Translations under genes and position numbers: made by a program
Notes under the pieces: generated by a model
Database searches by the model: none
Told to the model about the DNA's origin: nothing
What the model saw: the letters and a program-made list of their open reading frames with translations, nothing else
Assembly (NCBI GenBank): GCA_016778045.1
Contig: JADHQG010000010.1
Span: 1 to 41,140 of the forward strand
Reading direction: 5' to 3'
Length of the DNA: 41,140 nucleotides
DNA from: Luminiphilus sp.
GTDB taxonomy: Bacteria; Pseudomonadota; Gammaproteobacteria; Pseudomonadales; Halieaceae
Shown: positions 19,123 through 31,190 of the stretch, one piece after another
How positions within the stretch are numbered: the first letter of the stretch is position 1
How the letters are laid out: each line of letters opens with the position of its first letter

Positions 19123-21990
19123 GTGACGCAAGCCACACCCATACCCGGCATGTTGGCGCAGTGGGCGAGTTCCCACATCGCGGGCGGTAACGCCGAATAC
19201 GTCGATGCGCTCTACGAAACCTATCTGCAAGACCCCAATGCTATTCCGCCGGAGTGGCGAGATTACTTTGACCAGCTACCCAAGGTTGAGTCTGACACCC
19301 ATGCTCTGCATGACGTGCCGCATTCGGTACTGAGGGATCGGTTCGCGCGCATCTCTAAAATGCGGGTTCGAACTGATGCGACACTGTCACAGGATTCGCA
19401 CGCCACTGACTACGAACGCAAACAGGTCAGGGTTGTGCAGCTGATTTCCGCCTACCGTCAGCGCGGTCATCAGCAGGCGTCACTGGATCCACTCCAGCTC
19501 ACGAGCCGACCGCCGGTACCGGATTTATCGCTTTCGTTTCATGAGCTCAGCGACGCCGACCTCGATACGACGTTTCAGGTGGGCACTGTCTATTTCGGCC
19601 GATCTGAGGCGACCCTAGGTCAGATCCTAGAGGATCTTGAGAGTACTTATTGCGGCACGGTCGGTGCCGAGTTCATGCACATCGTCGATACCGAAGAACG
19701 GCATTGGATTATGAGTCGGATGGAGGCGGTGCGCAGCGCGCCTGAGTTTGCCCCCGAACAGCGTCTTAACATTCTGCGACAGCTCAATGGTGCTGAGGGC
19801 CTTGAGCGGTCATTGGGATCAAAGTACCCGGGTACCAAGCGATTTGGTCTCGAGGGCGGCGAGAGCCTGATTCCCATGATGGCTGAGGCTATTCAGCGAA
19901 TTGGTGGTTATGGCGCCAAGGAAATCTGCATTGGCATGGCGCACCGGGGCAGACTGAATGTGCTGGTCAATATCCTCGGTAAGAACCCGGTGGATTTGTT
20001 TGACGAGTTTGAGGGCAAGGTCAGCTATATCGGCTCTGGTGACGTCAAATACCATCAGGGCTTCTCCTCCAACATGATGACGCCCGGCGGCGAGGTGCAC
20101 CTCGCGCTTGCATTCAACCCCTCGCACCTCGAGATCGTCTCGCCGGTTGTGGAGGGGTCGGTGCGAGCCAGGCAGGACCGACGTGAAGACCCGATAGGTG
20201 ATTCGGTTGTGCCGATCGTGCTCCACGGCGACGCGTCCTTTGCAGGTCAGGGCGTGGTCATGGAGACCTTCCAAATGTCGCAGACGCGCGCCTATCGTAC
20301 CGGTGGCACGTTGCACATTGTCCTGAATAATCAGATTGGCTTCACAACCAGTGAACCTTTAGATGCACGTTCTACCGAGTACTGCACGGATATCGCCAAG
20401 ATGGTGCAGGCGCCCATTTTTCATGTGAACGGCGATGACCCTGAGGCGGTGGTGTTCGTGACCCAGATGGCGGTCGACTATCGGAACCAGTTCAATAAAG
20501 ACGTTGTGATTGACCTGGTCTGCTATCGACGACGCGGGCACAACGAGGCAGATGAGCCCTCGGTAACGCAGCCGGGCATGTACGAGCGCATCAAATCCCA
20601 TGCCTCAACGCGCACCCTGTATGCCAAGCGTTTGGTTGAGGCGGGCTTGCTGACCGAGCAACAAGACGCTGAGTGGGTCGAGCATTATCGGGAGGCTCTG
20701 GAGCGTGACGAGCCGCTGGTCAGCTCTTTGGTATCGGAACCCAACAAGGCCCTTTTCGTTGATTGGTCGCCCTATCTCGGGCACCGCTGGGATGTCTCGG
20801 CCGAGACTGGCGTGCCACTGGCCGAACTTAAAAGCCTGTCAGAGCGAGTCAATCAGGTTCCGGAGGGCGTCGCTGTTCACCGCGTTGTAAAGAAGTTGTT
20901 GTCGGATCGATTGAAAATGGGCGCCGGTGCGCAGGAGGTCAACTGGGGGTTCGCCGAGACGATGGCGTACGCGTCGTTATTGGATGCGGGCTATCCAGTC
21001 CGATTGACGGGGCAAGATGTGGGGCGAGGCACGTTCAGCCACCGGCACGCGGTATTGCATAACCAGCGCAGCGGCGAAACCTACGTGCCGTTGATGCACT
21101 TGAGTGACACGCAGGCACCTTTCCGCATCTTTGATTCGCTGCTGTCGGAGGAAGCTGTACTGGCTTTCGAGTACGGGTATGCGACCACATCCCCAGATGG
21201 GCTGGTGGTGTGGGAGGCGCAGTTCGGTGATTTCGCGAACGGCGCGCAGGTGGTCATTGATCAGTTCATCTCAAGTGGGGAAAACAAATGGAGTCGCCTG
21301 TGCGGCTTGACCATGCTGTTGCCCCACGGCTATGAAGGCCAGGGACCTGAGCACTCCTCGGCGAGACTGGAGCGTTTTCTGCAGCTTTGTGCAGAGGACA
21401 ACATCCAGGTATGCATTCCCAGTACGCCAGCGCAGGTTTTCCACATGCTGCGCCGACAAGCCGTTCGTCCTTTGCGAACGCCGTTGGTCGTGATGACGCC
21501 AAAGAGTCTGTTGAGACATAAAGAGGCCGTCTCTCAGCTCGAGGAGCTGGCAGAGGGCACGTTTCAGACCGTGATTGATGAGACAGATGCGATTGATCCG
21601 CAAGCAGTCAAGCGCGTGGTGCTTTGCTCGGGAAAGGTATTCTACGACTTGCGAGCCGCTCGCCGTGAGAGGGAGTTGGACGACATCGCGATTATCAGGA
21701 TAGAGCAAATGTATCCGTTTCCGCGCCTCGATCTTCAGGCCGTACTTGAGCAGTACCCCAACTTTGAAGATGCAGTTTGGGTTCAGGAAGAGCCAAAGAA
21801 TCAAGGCTCTTGGTACGCCATGCAGAGTCGGCTGGCGACGGTTGTTCAGCGGCAGAAGGTTGATGTGTATCTGCGTTATGTCGGCCGCGAGCCATCGGCA
21901 TCGGCGGCAGCGGGTTACTCGGCACTACACCTGCATCAGCAGGAAACATTCATCGATGAGGCGCTGGGGCCAATGCCCTGGGGGTTTTAA
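19123..21990 (+). CDS. sucA: SucA, 2-oxoglutarate dehydrogenase E1 component
   Basis: SucA is the thiamine diphosphate-dependent subunit that decarboxylates 2-oxoglutarate and transfers the succinyl group to SucB. The 955-residue protein is slightly longer than the usual 930-940. It has the N-terminal E1o segment (AEYVDALYETYLQDPNAIPPEW), CIGMAHRGRLNVLVN with the conserved histidine, the ThDP motif region GDASFAGQGVVMET ... LNNQIGFTT, and a transketolase-like C-terminal half (GQDVGRGTFSHRHAVLH, VWEAQFGDFANGAQVVIDQF). The start is GTG 19123, with AGGGGG six bases upstream. sucB follows 15 bases after the stop. Confidence 0.97.
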   Translation: MTQATPIPGMLAQWASSHIAGGNAEYVDALYETYLQDPNAIPPEWRDYFDQLPKVESDTHALHDVPHSVLRDRFARISKMRVRTDATLSQDSHATDYERKQVRVVQLISAYRQRGHQQASLDPLQLTSRPPVPDLSLSFHELSDADLDTTFQVGTVYFGRSEATLGQILEDLESTYCGTVGAEFMHIVDTEERHWIMSRMEAVRSAPEFAPEQRLNILRQLNGAEGLERSLGSKYPGTKRFGLEGGESLIPMMAEAIQRIGGYGAKEICIGMAHRGRLNVLVNILGKNPVDLFDEFEGKVSYIGSGDVKYHQGFSSNMMTPGGEVHLALAFNPSHLEIVSPVVEGSVRARQDRREDPIGDSVVPIVLHGDASFAGQGVVMETFQMSQTRAYRTGGTLHIVLNNQIGFTTSEPLDARSTEYCTDIAKMVQAPIFHVNGDDPEAVVFVTQMAVDYRNQFNKDVVIDLVCYRRRGHNEADEPSVTQPGMYERIKSHASTRTLYAKRLVEAGLLTEQQDAEWVEHYREALERDEPLVSSLVSEPNKALFVDWSPYLGHRWDVSAETGVPLAELKSLSERVNQVPEGVAVHRVVKKLLSDRLKMGAGAQEVNWGFAETMAYASLLDAGYPVRLTGQDVGRGTFSHRHAVLHNQRSGETYVPLMHLSDTQAPFRIFDSLLSEEAVLAFEYGYATTSPDGLVVWEAQFGDFANGAQVVIDQFISSGENKWSRLCGLTMLLPHGYEGQGPEHSSARLERFLQLCAEDNIQVCIPSTPAQVFHMLRRQAVRPLRTPLVVMTPKSLLRHKEAVSQLEELAEGTFQTVIDETDAIDPQAVKRVVLCSGKVFYDLRAARRERELDDIAIIRIEQMYPFPRLDLQAVLEQYPNFEDAVWVQEEPKNQGSWYAMQSRLATVVQRQKVDVYLRYVGREPSASAAAGYSALHLHQQETFIDEALGPMPWGF

Positions 21991-22005
21991 TAAGGAGACG
22001 CTGAG

Positions 22006-24691
<2,686 letters not shown>

Positions 24692-24709
24692 CAAAGCGCG
24701 ATGGGGCTG

Positions 24710-24752
24710 CTCCGGGTGCTCGGTACCGGAGTGTAAAGCGGTGTGCCGAGCA
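24710..24752 (+). ncRNA. H-type pseudoknot in the sucC leader (candidate riboswitch-like element)
   Basis: Stem 1: CTCCGG (24710-24715) pairs with CCGGAG (24726-24731), enclosing the 10-base loop GTGCTCGGTA. Stem 2: seven loop bases TGCTCGG (24717-24723) pair perfectly with CCGAGCA (24746-24752). This is an H-type pseudoknot with stems of 6 and 7 Watson-Crick pairs, extendable by G-U pairs, loops of 1 and 2 bases, and a 14-base third loop. It ends 8 bases before the AGGGG Shine-Dalgarno sequence of sucC, the position where a fold could gate ribosome entry. A conserved RNA motif named for sucC has been described in gammaproteobacteria; I recall it but cannot test identity here. Confidence 0.55.
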
Positions 24753-24769
24753 TGCTTACAGGGGTTTTT

Positions 24770-25939
24770 ATGAATCTGCATGAGTATCAGGGCAAGGCAT
24801 TGTTTGCGCACTACGGCCTGCCTGTATCTACCGGATTTGCGGTTGATTCGCAGGAGGCAGCCGTTAGGGCGGCTAATGAAATTGGCGGCAATAAGTGGGT
24901 TGTTAAGGCGCAGGTCCATGCGGGCGGCAGAGGTAAGGCCGGTGGCGTCAAATTAGTCGATAGTCCGGCGGCGGTGGGTGAGTTCGCCGCGCAATGGCTG
25001 GGACAGCGCTTGGTGACTTACCAAACAGATGCCAATGGCCAGCCGGTATCCCAAATTTTGGTCGAGTCCTGTACCGATATCGCCGACGAACTCTACCTCG
25101 GGGCGGTTGTGGACAGGGCCAGCCGCCGCATCGTTTTTATGGCGTCTACTGAAGGCGGCGTCGAAATCGAGAAGGTCGCTGAGGAGACCCCCGAAAAGAT
25201 TTTGAAGGCAGAGATCGACCCATTGGTTGGCGCGCAGCCCTATCAGGGCCGGGATCTGGCGTTCCGGTTGGGCTTGAAAGGGACGCAGATAAAGCAGTTC
25301 GTCACTATCTTCATGGGTTTGGCGCAGCTCTTTGCGGACAAGGACCTGGCGCTCATTGAGGTGAATCCGCTCGTCATAACAGACGAGGGAAATCTGCATT
25401 GCCTTGATGCCAAGGTGGTGGTTGATTCCAATGCCTTGTATCGCCAGCCCGAGTTGGAGGCGATGCATGACCCGTCTCAGGAAGACGAGCGGGAAGCACA
25501 CGCTGCCCAGTGGGAGCTCAACTACGTAGCGCTGGATGGCAGTATCGGCTGCATGGTGAACGGCGCCGGATTGGCAATGGGGACGATGGATATCGTCAAG
25601 CTACATGGCGGAGCGCCGGCCAACTTTTTGGACGTTGGCGGTGGCGCTACCAAAGAGCGGGTCACCGAGGCATTTAAAATTATTCTGTCAGATGAAAATG
25701 TTAAAGCAGTGCTGATCAATATTTTTGGCGGCATCGTGCGTTGCGACCTGATCGCAGAAGGCGTCATTGGCGCCGTCGAAGAGGTAGGAGTAGAAGTGCC
25801 GGTAGTGGTTCGACTGGAAGGGAACAACGCCCAGCTGGGGCGTGAGGTGCTAGCAAGCAGTGGGCTCAATATTGAAGCGGCGGAGAGTCTGACCGATGCA
25901 GCCCAAAAAGTCGTGGCTGCCGCCGGAGGTGCATCATGA
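24770..25939 (+). CDS. sucC: SucC, succinyl-CoA synthetase beta subunit
   Basis: SucC is the ADP-forming beta subunit that, with SucD, makes ATP from succinyl-CoA. The 389 residues start [12 protein letters not shown], the standard N-terminus, so ATG 24770 is chosen over the in-frame ATG at 24743, which would also disrupt the leader structure. The ATP-grasp domain (to about 240) includes [16 protein letters not shown] and [10 protein letters not shown]; the CoA-ligase-like C-terminal domain includes [25 protein letters not shown] and [11 protein letters not shown]. The stop overlaps sucD (ATGA). Confidence 0.97.
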   Translation: MNLHEYQGKALFAHYGLPVSTGFAVDSQEAAVRAANEIGGNKWVVKAQVHAGGRGKAGGVKLVDSPAAVGEFAAQWLGQRLVTYQTDANGQPVSQILVESCTDIADELYLGAVVDRASRRIVFMASTEGGVEIEKVAEETPEKILKAEIDPLVGAQPYQGRDLAFRLGLKGTQIKQFVTIFMGLAQLFADKDLALIEVNPLVITDEGNLHCLDAKVVVDSNALYRQPELEAMHDPSQEDEREAHAAQWELNYVALDGSIGCMVNGAGLAMGTMDIVKLHGGAPANFLDVGGGATKERVTEAFKIILSDENVKAVLINIFGGIVRCDLIAEGVIGAVEEVGVEVPVVVRLEGNNAQLGREVLASSGLNIEAAESLTDAAQKVVAAAGGAS

Positions 25940-26808
25940 GTATTCTGATCAATGCCGATACCCGCGTCATTTGCCAGGGCTTTACGGGTTCTCAGGGTAC
26001 CTTTCACTCGGAGCAGGCTATTGCTTACGGGACCAAGATGGTTGGCGGTGTGACCCCTGGAAAGGGCGGACAAACCCACCTCGATTTGCCGGTCTTCAAT
26101 ACCGTTTCTGAGGCGGTAGCAGAGACTGGAGCTGAGGCGTCAGTGATCTACGTGCCGGCGCCGTTTTGCAAAGATTCTATCCTTGAGGCCGCCAACGCAG
26201 GCATTCAGCTGATTGTCTGTATTACCGAGGGTGTGCCCACGCTGGATATGCTGGACGCCAAGGTGAAGTGTGACGAGATGGGTGTGCGTCTGATTGGCCC
26301 GAACTGCCCCGGCGTGATCACCCCGGGAGAGTGCAAGATCGGCATCATGCCTGCTGACATCCACTTGCCGGGTCGCGTTGGCATTGTCTCCCGGTCTGGC
26401 ACTCTGACCTACGAGGCGGTTAAGCAGACCACCGATGTGGGCTACGGGCAATCTACCTGTGTGGGTATCGGTGGAGACCCAATTCCGGGCTCTCACTTTA
26501 TCGATATCTTGGGCCTGTTCCAGGAAGACGACGCCACTGAAGCCATCGTGATGATTGGCGAGATTGGTGGCACTGCTGAAGAAGAAGCGGCGGCGTTCAT
26601 TCGCGACAATGTCACTAAGCCTGTGGTGTCTTATATCGCCGGTGTGACGGCGCCCAAAGGTAAACGAATGGGGCATGCGGGCGCGATTATTTCCGGTGGT
26701 AAAGGCACGGCTGACGAGAAGTTCGCAGCGCTGGAAGCCGCAGGCGTCAAGACGGTCCGGTCACTGGCCGAGATTGGCTCAGCGTTGACTGAGGTCACGG
26801 GTTGGTAA
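25936..26808 (+). CDS. sucD: SucD, succinyl-CoA synthetase alpha subunit
   Basis: SucD binds CoA and carries the phosphohistidine intermediate of succinyl-CoA synthetase. The 290 residues show the CoA-binding N-terminal domain ([32 protein letters not shown]), [17 protein letters not shown], and the phosphorylated histidine in [18 protein letters not shown]. Four-base overlap with sucC ensures equal expression. An intrinsic terminator closes the unit 18 bases after the stop. Confidence 0.97.
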   Translation: MSILINADTRVICQGFTGSQGTFHSEQAIAYGTKMVGGVTPGKGGQTHLDLPVFNTVSEAVAETGAEASVIYVPAPFCKDSILEAANAGIQLIVCITEGVPTLDMLDAKVKCDEMGVRLIGPNCPGVITPGECKIGIMPADIHLPGRVGIVSRSGTLTYEAVKQTTDVGYGQSTCVGIGGDPIPGSHFIDILGLFQEDDATEAIVMIGEIGGTAEEEAAAFIRDNVTKPVVSYIAGVTAPKGKRMGHAGAIISGGKGTADEKFAALEAAGVKTVRSLAEIGSALTEVTGW

Positions 26809-26826
26809 CGGCTATTGCATAGCTCA

Positions 26827-26852
26827 AAAGCCCGCTCTCAGCGGGCTTTTTT
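26827..26852 (+). terminator. Intrinsic terminator of the suc operon
   Basis: AAAGCCCGCT (26827-26836), loop CTC, AGCGGGCTTT and further T residues to 26852: a 10-pair stem counting the A-T end pairs, GC-rich at its core, with a six-T tail. It is the cleanest terminator in the window. Confidence 0.93.
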
Positions 26853-26872
26853 GTTCACATTAACAGCAGGGG

Positions 26873-26900
26873 CTTGAAAATCGTCTGCTGACCCCCACGT
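26873..26900 (+). promoter_or_regulatory. Sigma-32 (heat-shock) promoter for htpG
   Basis: CTTGAAA (26873-26879) matches the sigma-32 -35 element exactly. CCCCACGT (26893-26900) matches the -10 consensus CCCCATNT at all but one defined position. The 13-base spacer is within the known range. It lies 33 bases before the ATG of a classical heat-shock gene, which supports the call. Confidence 0.82.
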
Positions 26901-26932
26901 AGCAAACAAGCACCAACTCAAGGAACCGCAAC

Positions 26933-28840
26933 ATGACTGCCGAAGCCACTCAAACCATGGGTTTCCAAACTGAGGCGAAGCGACTGCTTCACCTCATGAT
27001 TCATTCGCTTTATTCCAATCGCGAGATTTTCCTCCGCGAGTTGATCTCAAACGCCTCCGACGCGATCGACAAGCACCGCTTTGCTGTGATCAGTGACCCC
27101 AATCTCGCGCAGGGGGTGAGTGACTATCGGGTCCGGGTGGAGACCGACAGCGAGAATCAAACCATTGTGATTGACGACAATGGCATCGGCATGTCGCGGG
27201 ATGAGGTGATCGATAATCTAGGCACGATCGCCAAGTCAGGCACGGCAGCGTTTATGGAGCAGCTGACAGGTGACCAAAAGGCAGACAGTCAGCTGATCGG
27301 TCAATTTGGCGTGGGCTTTTACTCCTCGTTCATCGTGGCAGATCGCGTCGTCGTGGTGACGCGCAAAGTGGGCGAAGCGCAGGCGACTCAATGGGAATCG
27401 GCCGGTGAAGATGAGTTCACCATCTCGGATGCCGAGCGCGACGCTCCTGGTACGACCATTACGCTCCATTTGAAGTCGGACGCGGAAGAGTTCGCTGACG
27501 CGTGGCGCGTGCGATCAGTCATCAAAAAATATTCTGACCACATCTCAGTGCCGGTCATGATGCCCGAGGCGCCAGTGCCTGTTGAAGGTGATGCTGAAGT
27601 CGAGCAAGGGGGCGAGCCGGAGTGGAAGGCGGTGAATGAGGCCAAGGCGCTATGGACTCGAAGTCGCTCGGAGATCAGCGACGAGGAGTACCAGGGTTTC
27701 TACAAACACATATCGCACGACTTTGAGGATGCGTTGAGCTGGAGCCATAACGCGGTCGAGGGGAAGCTGGAGTATACGTCGCTACTTTACTTGCCAAAGC
27801 GCGCGCCTTTTGATCTCTGGCACCGAGAGGGTGCCCGCGGACTCAAGCTCTATGTCCAGCGCACTTTTATTATGGACGAGGCGGAGCAGTTTTTGCCGAT
27901 GTACCTGCGTTTCGTGAAGGGCGTCCTGGATTCAAATGATCTGCCGCTCAACGTGTCCCGCGAGTTGCTTCAACAGAATCAGCAGGTGGAGTCGATTCGA
28001 AACGCATTGACGAAGCGGGTATTGGATATGCTGTCTAAGATGGCCTCTAAGCAGCCGGAGGTCTACGATAGCTTTTGGGATACCTTTGGTGCGGTACTCA
28101 AAGAGGGTCCGGCCGAGGACTTCTCCAATCGGGAAAAAATTGCCGATCTGTTGCGGTTCGCGACAACGCGCGATGATGAACCCAGACAGCGCATCTCCTT
28201 GAAGCAGTATGTTGAGGCGATGAAGGACGATCAGCAGGCCATTTACTACGTCGTCGCTGAAAACCATGCGACGGCCAAGAACAGTCCGCATATCGAGGCG
28301 CTTCGGCGTCAGGGTGTGGAAGTATTACTGCTCTCTGACCGGGTTGACGAGTGGCTGATGAGCCACTTGGGAGAGTATGACGGCAAAACGCTGCGCGATT
28401 GTGCGAAGGGAGAATGGGAGGATGCCGGCGCCGACGAGGAAGCTAAAAAGGCGTTGGAAGAGGCTGAGAAAGCAAGCGAGTCGTTGATTGAGCGCATGCA
28501 GGGAGTTCTGTCAGGTCGGGTCGCGGGTATTCGGCCGACTGTCCGGTTGACCTCCTCGCCGGCGTGCTTGACGGTGGCAGAGCATGAAATGGGTGCTCAA
28601 ATGCGGCGCATCATGGAGGCAGCTGGCCAAGAGATGCCTGAGACCAAGCCCACTATGGAAATCAACGTCGAGCATCCGCTGCTCAAGCGTCTCGATCAGG
28701 AGGCAGACGAGGACCGATTCTCTGACCTCGCTCAGATCTTGTTAGATCAGGCGGTGCTGGCAGAAGGCTCGAGCCTGGATGATCCCGCAACTTACGTGGC
28801 CAGACTCAATAAGTTGCTGGTGGAGATGAGTGACGCATAG
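26933..28840 (+). CDS. htpG: HtpG, bacterial Hsp90 chaperone
   Basis: HtpG is the cytoplasmic ATP-dependent Hsp90 homologue. The 635-residue length is typical. The N-terminal GHKL ATPase domain includes [37 protein letters not shown] and the lid motif [12 protein letters not shown]. The middle domain includes [23 protein letters not shown] and [14 protein letters not shown]; the C-terminal dimerisation domain ends near 635. AAGGA precedes the ATG by 9 bases. A good sigma-32 promoter lies upstream. The stop overlaps the sixA start, so the next two genes probably respond to heat as well. Confidence 0.97.
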   Translation: MTAEATQTMGFQTEAKRLLHLMIHSLYSNREIFLRELISNASDAIDKHRFAVISDPNLAQGVSDYRVRVETDSENQTIVIDDNGIGMSRDEVIDNLGTIAKSGTAAFMEQLTGDQKADSQLIGQFGVGFYSSFIVADRVVVVTRKVGEAQATQWESAGEDEFTISDAERDAPGTTITLHLKSDAEEFADAWRVRSVIKKYSDHISVPVMMPEAPVPVEGDAEVEQGGEPEWKAVNEAKALWTRSRSEISDEEYQGFYKHISHDFEDALSWSHNAVEGKLEYTSLLYLPKRAPFDLWHREGARGLKLYVQRTFIMDEAEQFLPMYLRFVKGVLDSNDLPLNVSRELLQQNQQVESIRNALTKRVLDMLSKMASKQPEVYDSFWDTFGAVLKEGPAEDFSNREKIADLLRFATTRDDEPRQRISLKQYVEAMKDDQQAIYYVVAENHATAKNSPHIEALRRQGVEVLLLSDRVDEWLMSHLGEYDGKTLRDCAKGEWEDAGADEEAKKALEEAEKASESLIERMQGVLSGRVAGIRPTVRLTSSPACLTVAEHEMGAQMRRIMEAAGQEMPETKPTMEINVEHPLLKRLDQEADEDRFSDLAQILLDQAVLAEGSSLDDPATYVARLNKLLVEMSDA

Positions 28841-29333
28841 AGTGATTCTGACGCTCTGGCGGCACGGCGAGGCCGGGGCCGCTGCCACTGATGAAGCCCG
28901 CGTGCTGACACAGAGAGGCTGTCAGGAGGTCGCTCAACTTGTCGAGGGCTACCGGCAATGGATGGTCGATACCGCTATAGCGCCTGTGTCCTCGCTGTTT
29001 TATAGCCCATTGAAGCGCACTGAGGAGACGGCGTTAATCTTACAAGGCACGCTGGAGCCGAAGCGCTCGCAGGTATGGCCGGCGCTGGTACCGGGTGCCC
29101 AGCCCGCAGATTTCTACGAGAGTGGTCTCGAGAAATATTCGCACGGTATTCTGGTCTCGCATCAGCCCTTTTTGTCGTGGGCTATCCAGGTTTGGGCCGA
29201 TGATGACTCGTTATTGCCATTGGCGCCGGGTGGATACTCGGTGCTTAGCGTGCTGTCCTTAGAGCGAGGTGGCGCAGAGGTCATTCGGCACCAGCCAGAC
29301 CCTCGCGCTGCGCCGCCGTACAGCGCGAGATGA
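28830..29333 (+). CDS. sixA: SixA-type phosphohistidine phosphatase
   Basis: The 167-residue protein is a small histidine phosphatase (RHG family). LWRHGEAG carries catalytic His12, [15 protein letters not shown] the second arginine region, and [10 protein letters not shown] the second catalytic histidine. SixA in E. coli dephosphorylates the phosphotransfer histidines of ArcB and the nitrogen-related PTS protein NPr; the target here is unknown. The start is GTG 28830, overlapping the htpG stop by 11 bases with GGTGGAG just upstream; GTG 28842 is an alternative. Its end overlaps the hydrolase (ATGA). Confidence 0.85.
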   Translation: MTHRVILTLWRHGEAGAAATDEARVLTQRGCQEVAQLVEGYRQWMVDTAIAPVSSLFYSPLKRTEETALILQGTLEPKRSQVWPALVPGAQPADFYESGLEKYSHGILVSHQPFLSWAIQVWADDDSLLPLAPGGYSVLSVLSLERGGAEVIRHQPDPRAAPPYSAR

Positions 29334-30181
29334 CAACCCCTCGCCCTCTAAACGTGCGTGTTGATGGCCTGAATTATGCGGGTCTCGAATGGGGTGATCC
29401 GGAGGGTTATCCGATCCTGTGTCTGCACGGCTGGCTCGACAATGCACTGTCATTCTCGGTCATGGCACCCTACCTGAATCGTTATCGGTTGATTGCGCTC
29501 GATCTGTCGGGGCAGGGGCTCAGCGATCACCGCTCTCCAGATGGGACCTATCACATCTGGGACGATATTCCCCAATTGTTGGCTGTGATCGAGTCTATGG
29601 ACCTGCCCAGTTTGGCCGTGCTGGGCCATAGCCGGGGCGCAGCGATTGCCGTTCTGCTCGCCACGGCCTTACAGGCACGATGCTCCCATTTGATTTTGCT
29701 CGATGGCATGCTCCCCAGCCCGGTATCATCTGAGTCCGCCGTAGAGCAGTTCTTACAGGCTCAGAAGGATCGTCAGTCACTGGATGCACGGCCGCCTAGG
29801 TTGTTCCCAGACATAGAGGCTTTTGTCTCCGCTCGGCAGCGGCTCGGCTTTTCAGCGCAAAGCGCTCGGATCCTTGCGCGAAGGGCGTTGCGTGAGGTTC
29901 AGGGTGGTTGGGTCTTGACGCATGATCCGCGCCTCAACCATGCCTCAGCGGTGAAGCTGAGCCGCGAGATGTGCGCGGCGTTTTATGAGGCGTTGACCAT
30001 CAACACGCTGGCTCTGGTGGCGGATGAGGGCCTGCGCAAGCGCGGCGGTCTTAGTGCGTCCCTTGAGGCAGTAAAGGACATCGCTGGTTGCACGGTAGAA
30101 GCCGTGCCTGGCTCGCACCACACCCATATGGAAGAGGGCGCATCGTACGTAGCAGATCGGGTTGCTGCATTTGTGGGGTAG
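29330..30181 (+). CDS. Alpha/beta hydrolase (serine hydrolase-like)
   Basis: The 283-residue protein has the alpha/beta-hydrolase layout: oxyanion strand LCLHGWLDNALSF (residues 30-43), LDLSGQGLSDH, nucleophile elbow LGHSRG with Ser101, a cap domain (about 125-215), and a C-terminal catalytic histidine in GSHHTHMEEG. The arginine after the nucleophile and the overall form resemble the serine hydrolase-like (SERHL/MEST) group. Substrate is unknown. It is a cytoplasmic enzyme with no signal peptide. Overlap with sixA and the chain from htpG suggests heat-shock co-expression. Confidence 0.85.
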   Translation: MTTPRPLNVRVDGLNYAGLEWGDPEGYPILCLHGWLDNALSFSVMAPYLNRYRLIALDLSGQGLSDHRSPDGTYHIWDDIPQLLAVIESMDLPSLAVLGHSRGAAIAVLLATALQARCSHLILLDGMLPSPVSSESAVEQFLQAQKDRQSLDARPPRLFPDIEAFVSARQRLGFSAQSARILARRALREVQGGWVLTHDPRLNHASAVKLSREMCAAFYEALTINTLALVADEGLRKRGGLSASLEAVKDIAGCTVEAVPGSHHTHMEEGASYVADRVAAFVG

Positions 30182-30231
30182 CAACGCGTCTGGCTACGTT
30201 TGCGACCAGCCCGAGCTGGCAGGCTTCGCGC

Positions 30232-30918
30232 TCAGCTCAGAAATTCGGCCCGAGAGGACGGGTCGGACTTGAATACGCCGCCCAAAGACGTGGTGCGAGT
30301 GCTGCTGCTGCCATCTTTGACGCCGCGAGCTTTGACGCAGTAGTGCACGGCAGAAATGGTGACGGCCACATCCTCGGTACCGAGCAGGGTCTGCATAGCC
30401 ACCAGGATCTGCTGGGTCAGTCGCTCCTGAACCTGCGGTCTCTGCGCGAAAAATCTGACCAGTCGATTGATTTTGCTCAAGCCAATCACCTTATCTTTCG
30501 GGATATAGGCGACCTTGGCCGATCCGTCGATGGTCACAAAATGATGCTCGCAGGTGCTGGTCAGGTCGATGTCCTCGACACAAACCATCTCTTCAACGTT
30601 CATCTTGTTTTCGATCACGGTGATCTTGGGAAACTGCGAGTAGTCGAGTCCGCTGAATACTTCATCGACGTACATCTTAGCGATGCGATGCGGCGTCTCC
30701 TCCAGACTGTCGTCACGAAGATCCAGTCCCAGCGCTTTCATAATGTCGCCGAACGCGCCGCGAATGACCTCGTAACGTTGGTCTCGCGATAGGTCGTTGG
30801 CGGTCATTGGGGTTTCCAGCCCGCGTTCAAGCAAGGCGCCGCGAACCGAGATCGCCTCGGGAGTCAGTGAGCCCGGGAGCGTTGTCGGGATCTTGGGTGC
30901 TGCGGTGTTGATCGACAT
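30232..30918 (-). CDS. folE: FolE, GTP cyclohydrolase I
   Basis: FolE opens GTP to dihydroneopterin triphosphate, the first step of folate synthesis and also of queuosine precursors. The 228 residues carry zinc ligands C123 and H126 in STCEHHF and C194 in HYCVKARG, plus [15 protein letters not shown] and [12 protein letters not shown]. Presence of all ligands makes it the canonical zinc (FolE1) type. ATG 30918 follows a near-perfect GGAGGTGAT ribosome binding site; GTG 30930 lies within that site and is rejected. It stands alone, convergent with the hydrolase gene. queF, another queuosine-pathway gene, lies elsewhere in the window. Confidence 0.96.
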   Translation of the reverse strand: MSINTAAPKIPTTLPGSLTPEAISVRGALLERGLETPMTANDLSRDQRYEVIRGAFGDIMKALGLDLRDDSLEETPHRIAKMYVDEVFSGLDYSQFPKITVIENKMNVEEMVCVEDIDLTSTCEHHFVTIDGSAKVAYIPKDKVIGLSKINRLVRFFAQRPQVQERLTQQILVAMQTLLGTEDVAVTISAVHYCVKARGVKDGSSSTRTTSLGGVFKSDPSSRAEFLS

Positions 30919-31134
30919 AATCACCTCCACAAGAGTGGGTGTCTGCTAATACCTATCTTACTGTCGGTCGACTGAAGCAGATTGCAGTCGCTCGGCGCCG
31001 GCGCGACTTATGCGGCCCCAGTCCCGGCATTTTTCCGCCGCGCCGGGTGTCGCCCCTGTCGCCTTGCGGAAGGGCCTTCGCGCTAATAAGCCGTTAAGGG
31101 GGCTGTTTTACTAGGCTGAGAGGCTGGCCAGCCA

Positions 31135-31161
31135 TTGACTGTAAGCAAGTTAGGATATCAT
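31135..31161 (+). promoter_or_regulatory. Possible prmB promoter
   Basis: TTGACT (31135-31140) and TATCAT (31156-31161) match sigma-70 elements at 5 and 4 of 6 positions, but the spacer is only 15 bases. The dyad GTCTA-N6-TAGAC (31167-31182) falls at the expected transcription start. Confidence 0.4.
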
Positions 31162-31166
31162 GGACC

Positions 31167-31182
31167 GTCTAAAATAATAGAC
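31167..31182. promoter_or_regulatory. Dyad GTCTA-AAATAA-TAGAC ahead of prmB
   Basis: Perfect 5-base inverted arms around AAATAA lie just downstream of the possible -10 element and 8 bases before the prmB ATG. It may be an operator, or an RNA stem that covers a start lacking a Shine-Dalgarno element. Confidence 0.35.
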
Positions 31183-31190
31183 AAAACACC

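Larger units (their letters stand above)
30931..31190. other. Divergent folE-prmB intergenic region
   Basis: This 260-base gap must hold the folE promoter (minus) and the prmB promoter (plus). I find a plausible prmB promoter and dyad at its right end (given separately) but no convincing folE -35/-10 pair. The middle (about 30980-31100) is GC-rich with short inverted repeats and no open frame with a recognisable protein. Confidence 0.5.

Noticed and set aside
30182-30231. Terminator between the convergent hydrolase and folE genes
   Set aside because: Short complementary words exist (AGCC/GGCT), but the stem is broken and there is no T-run on either strand.
30088-30792. Plus-strand frame of 234 codons across the hydrolase end and antisense to folE
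   Set aside because: FolE is unmistakable on the other strand; this frame has no family features and starts within the hydrolase gene.
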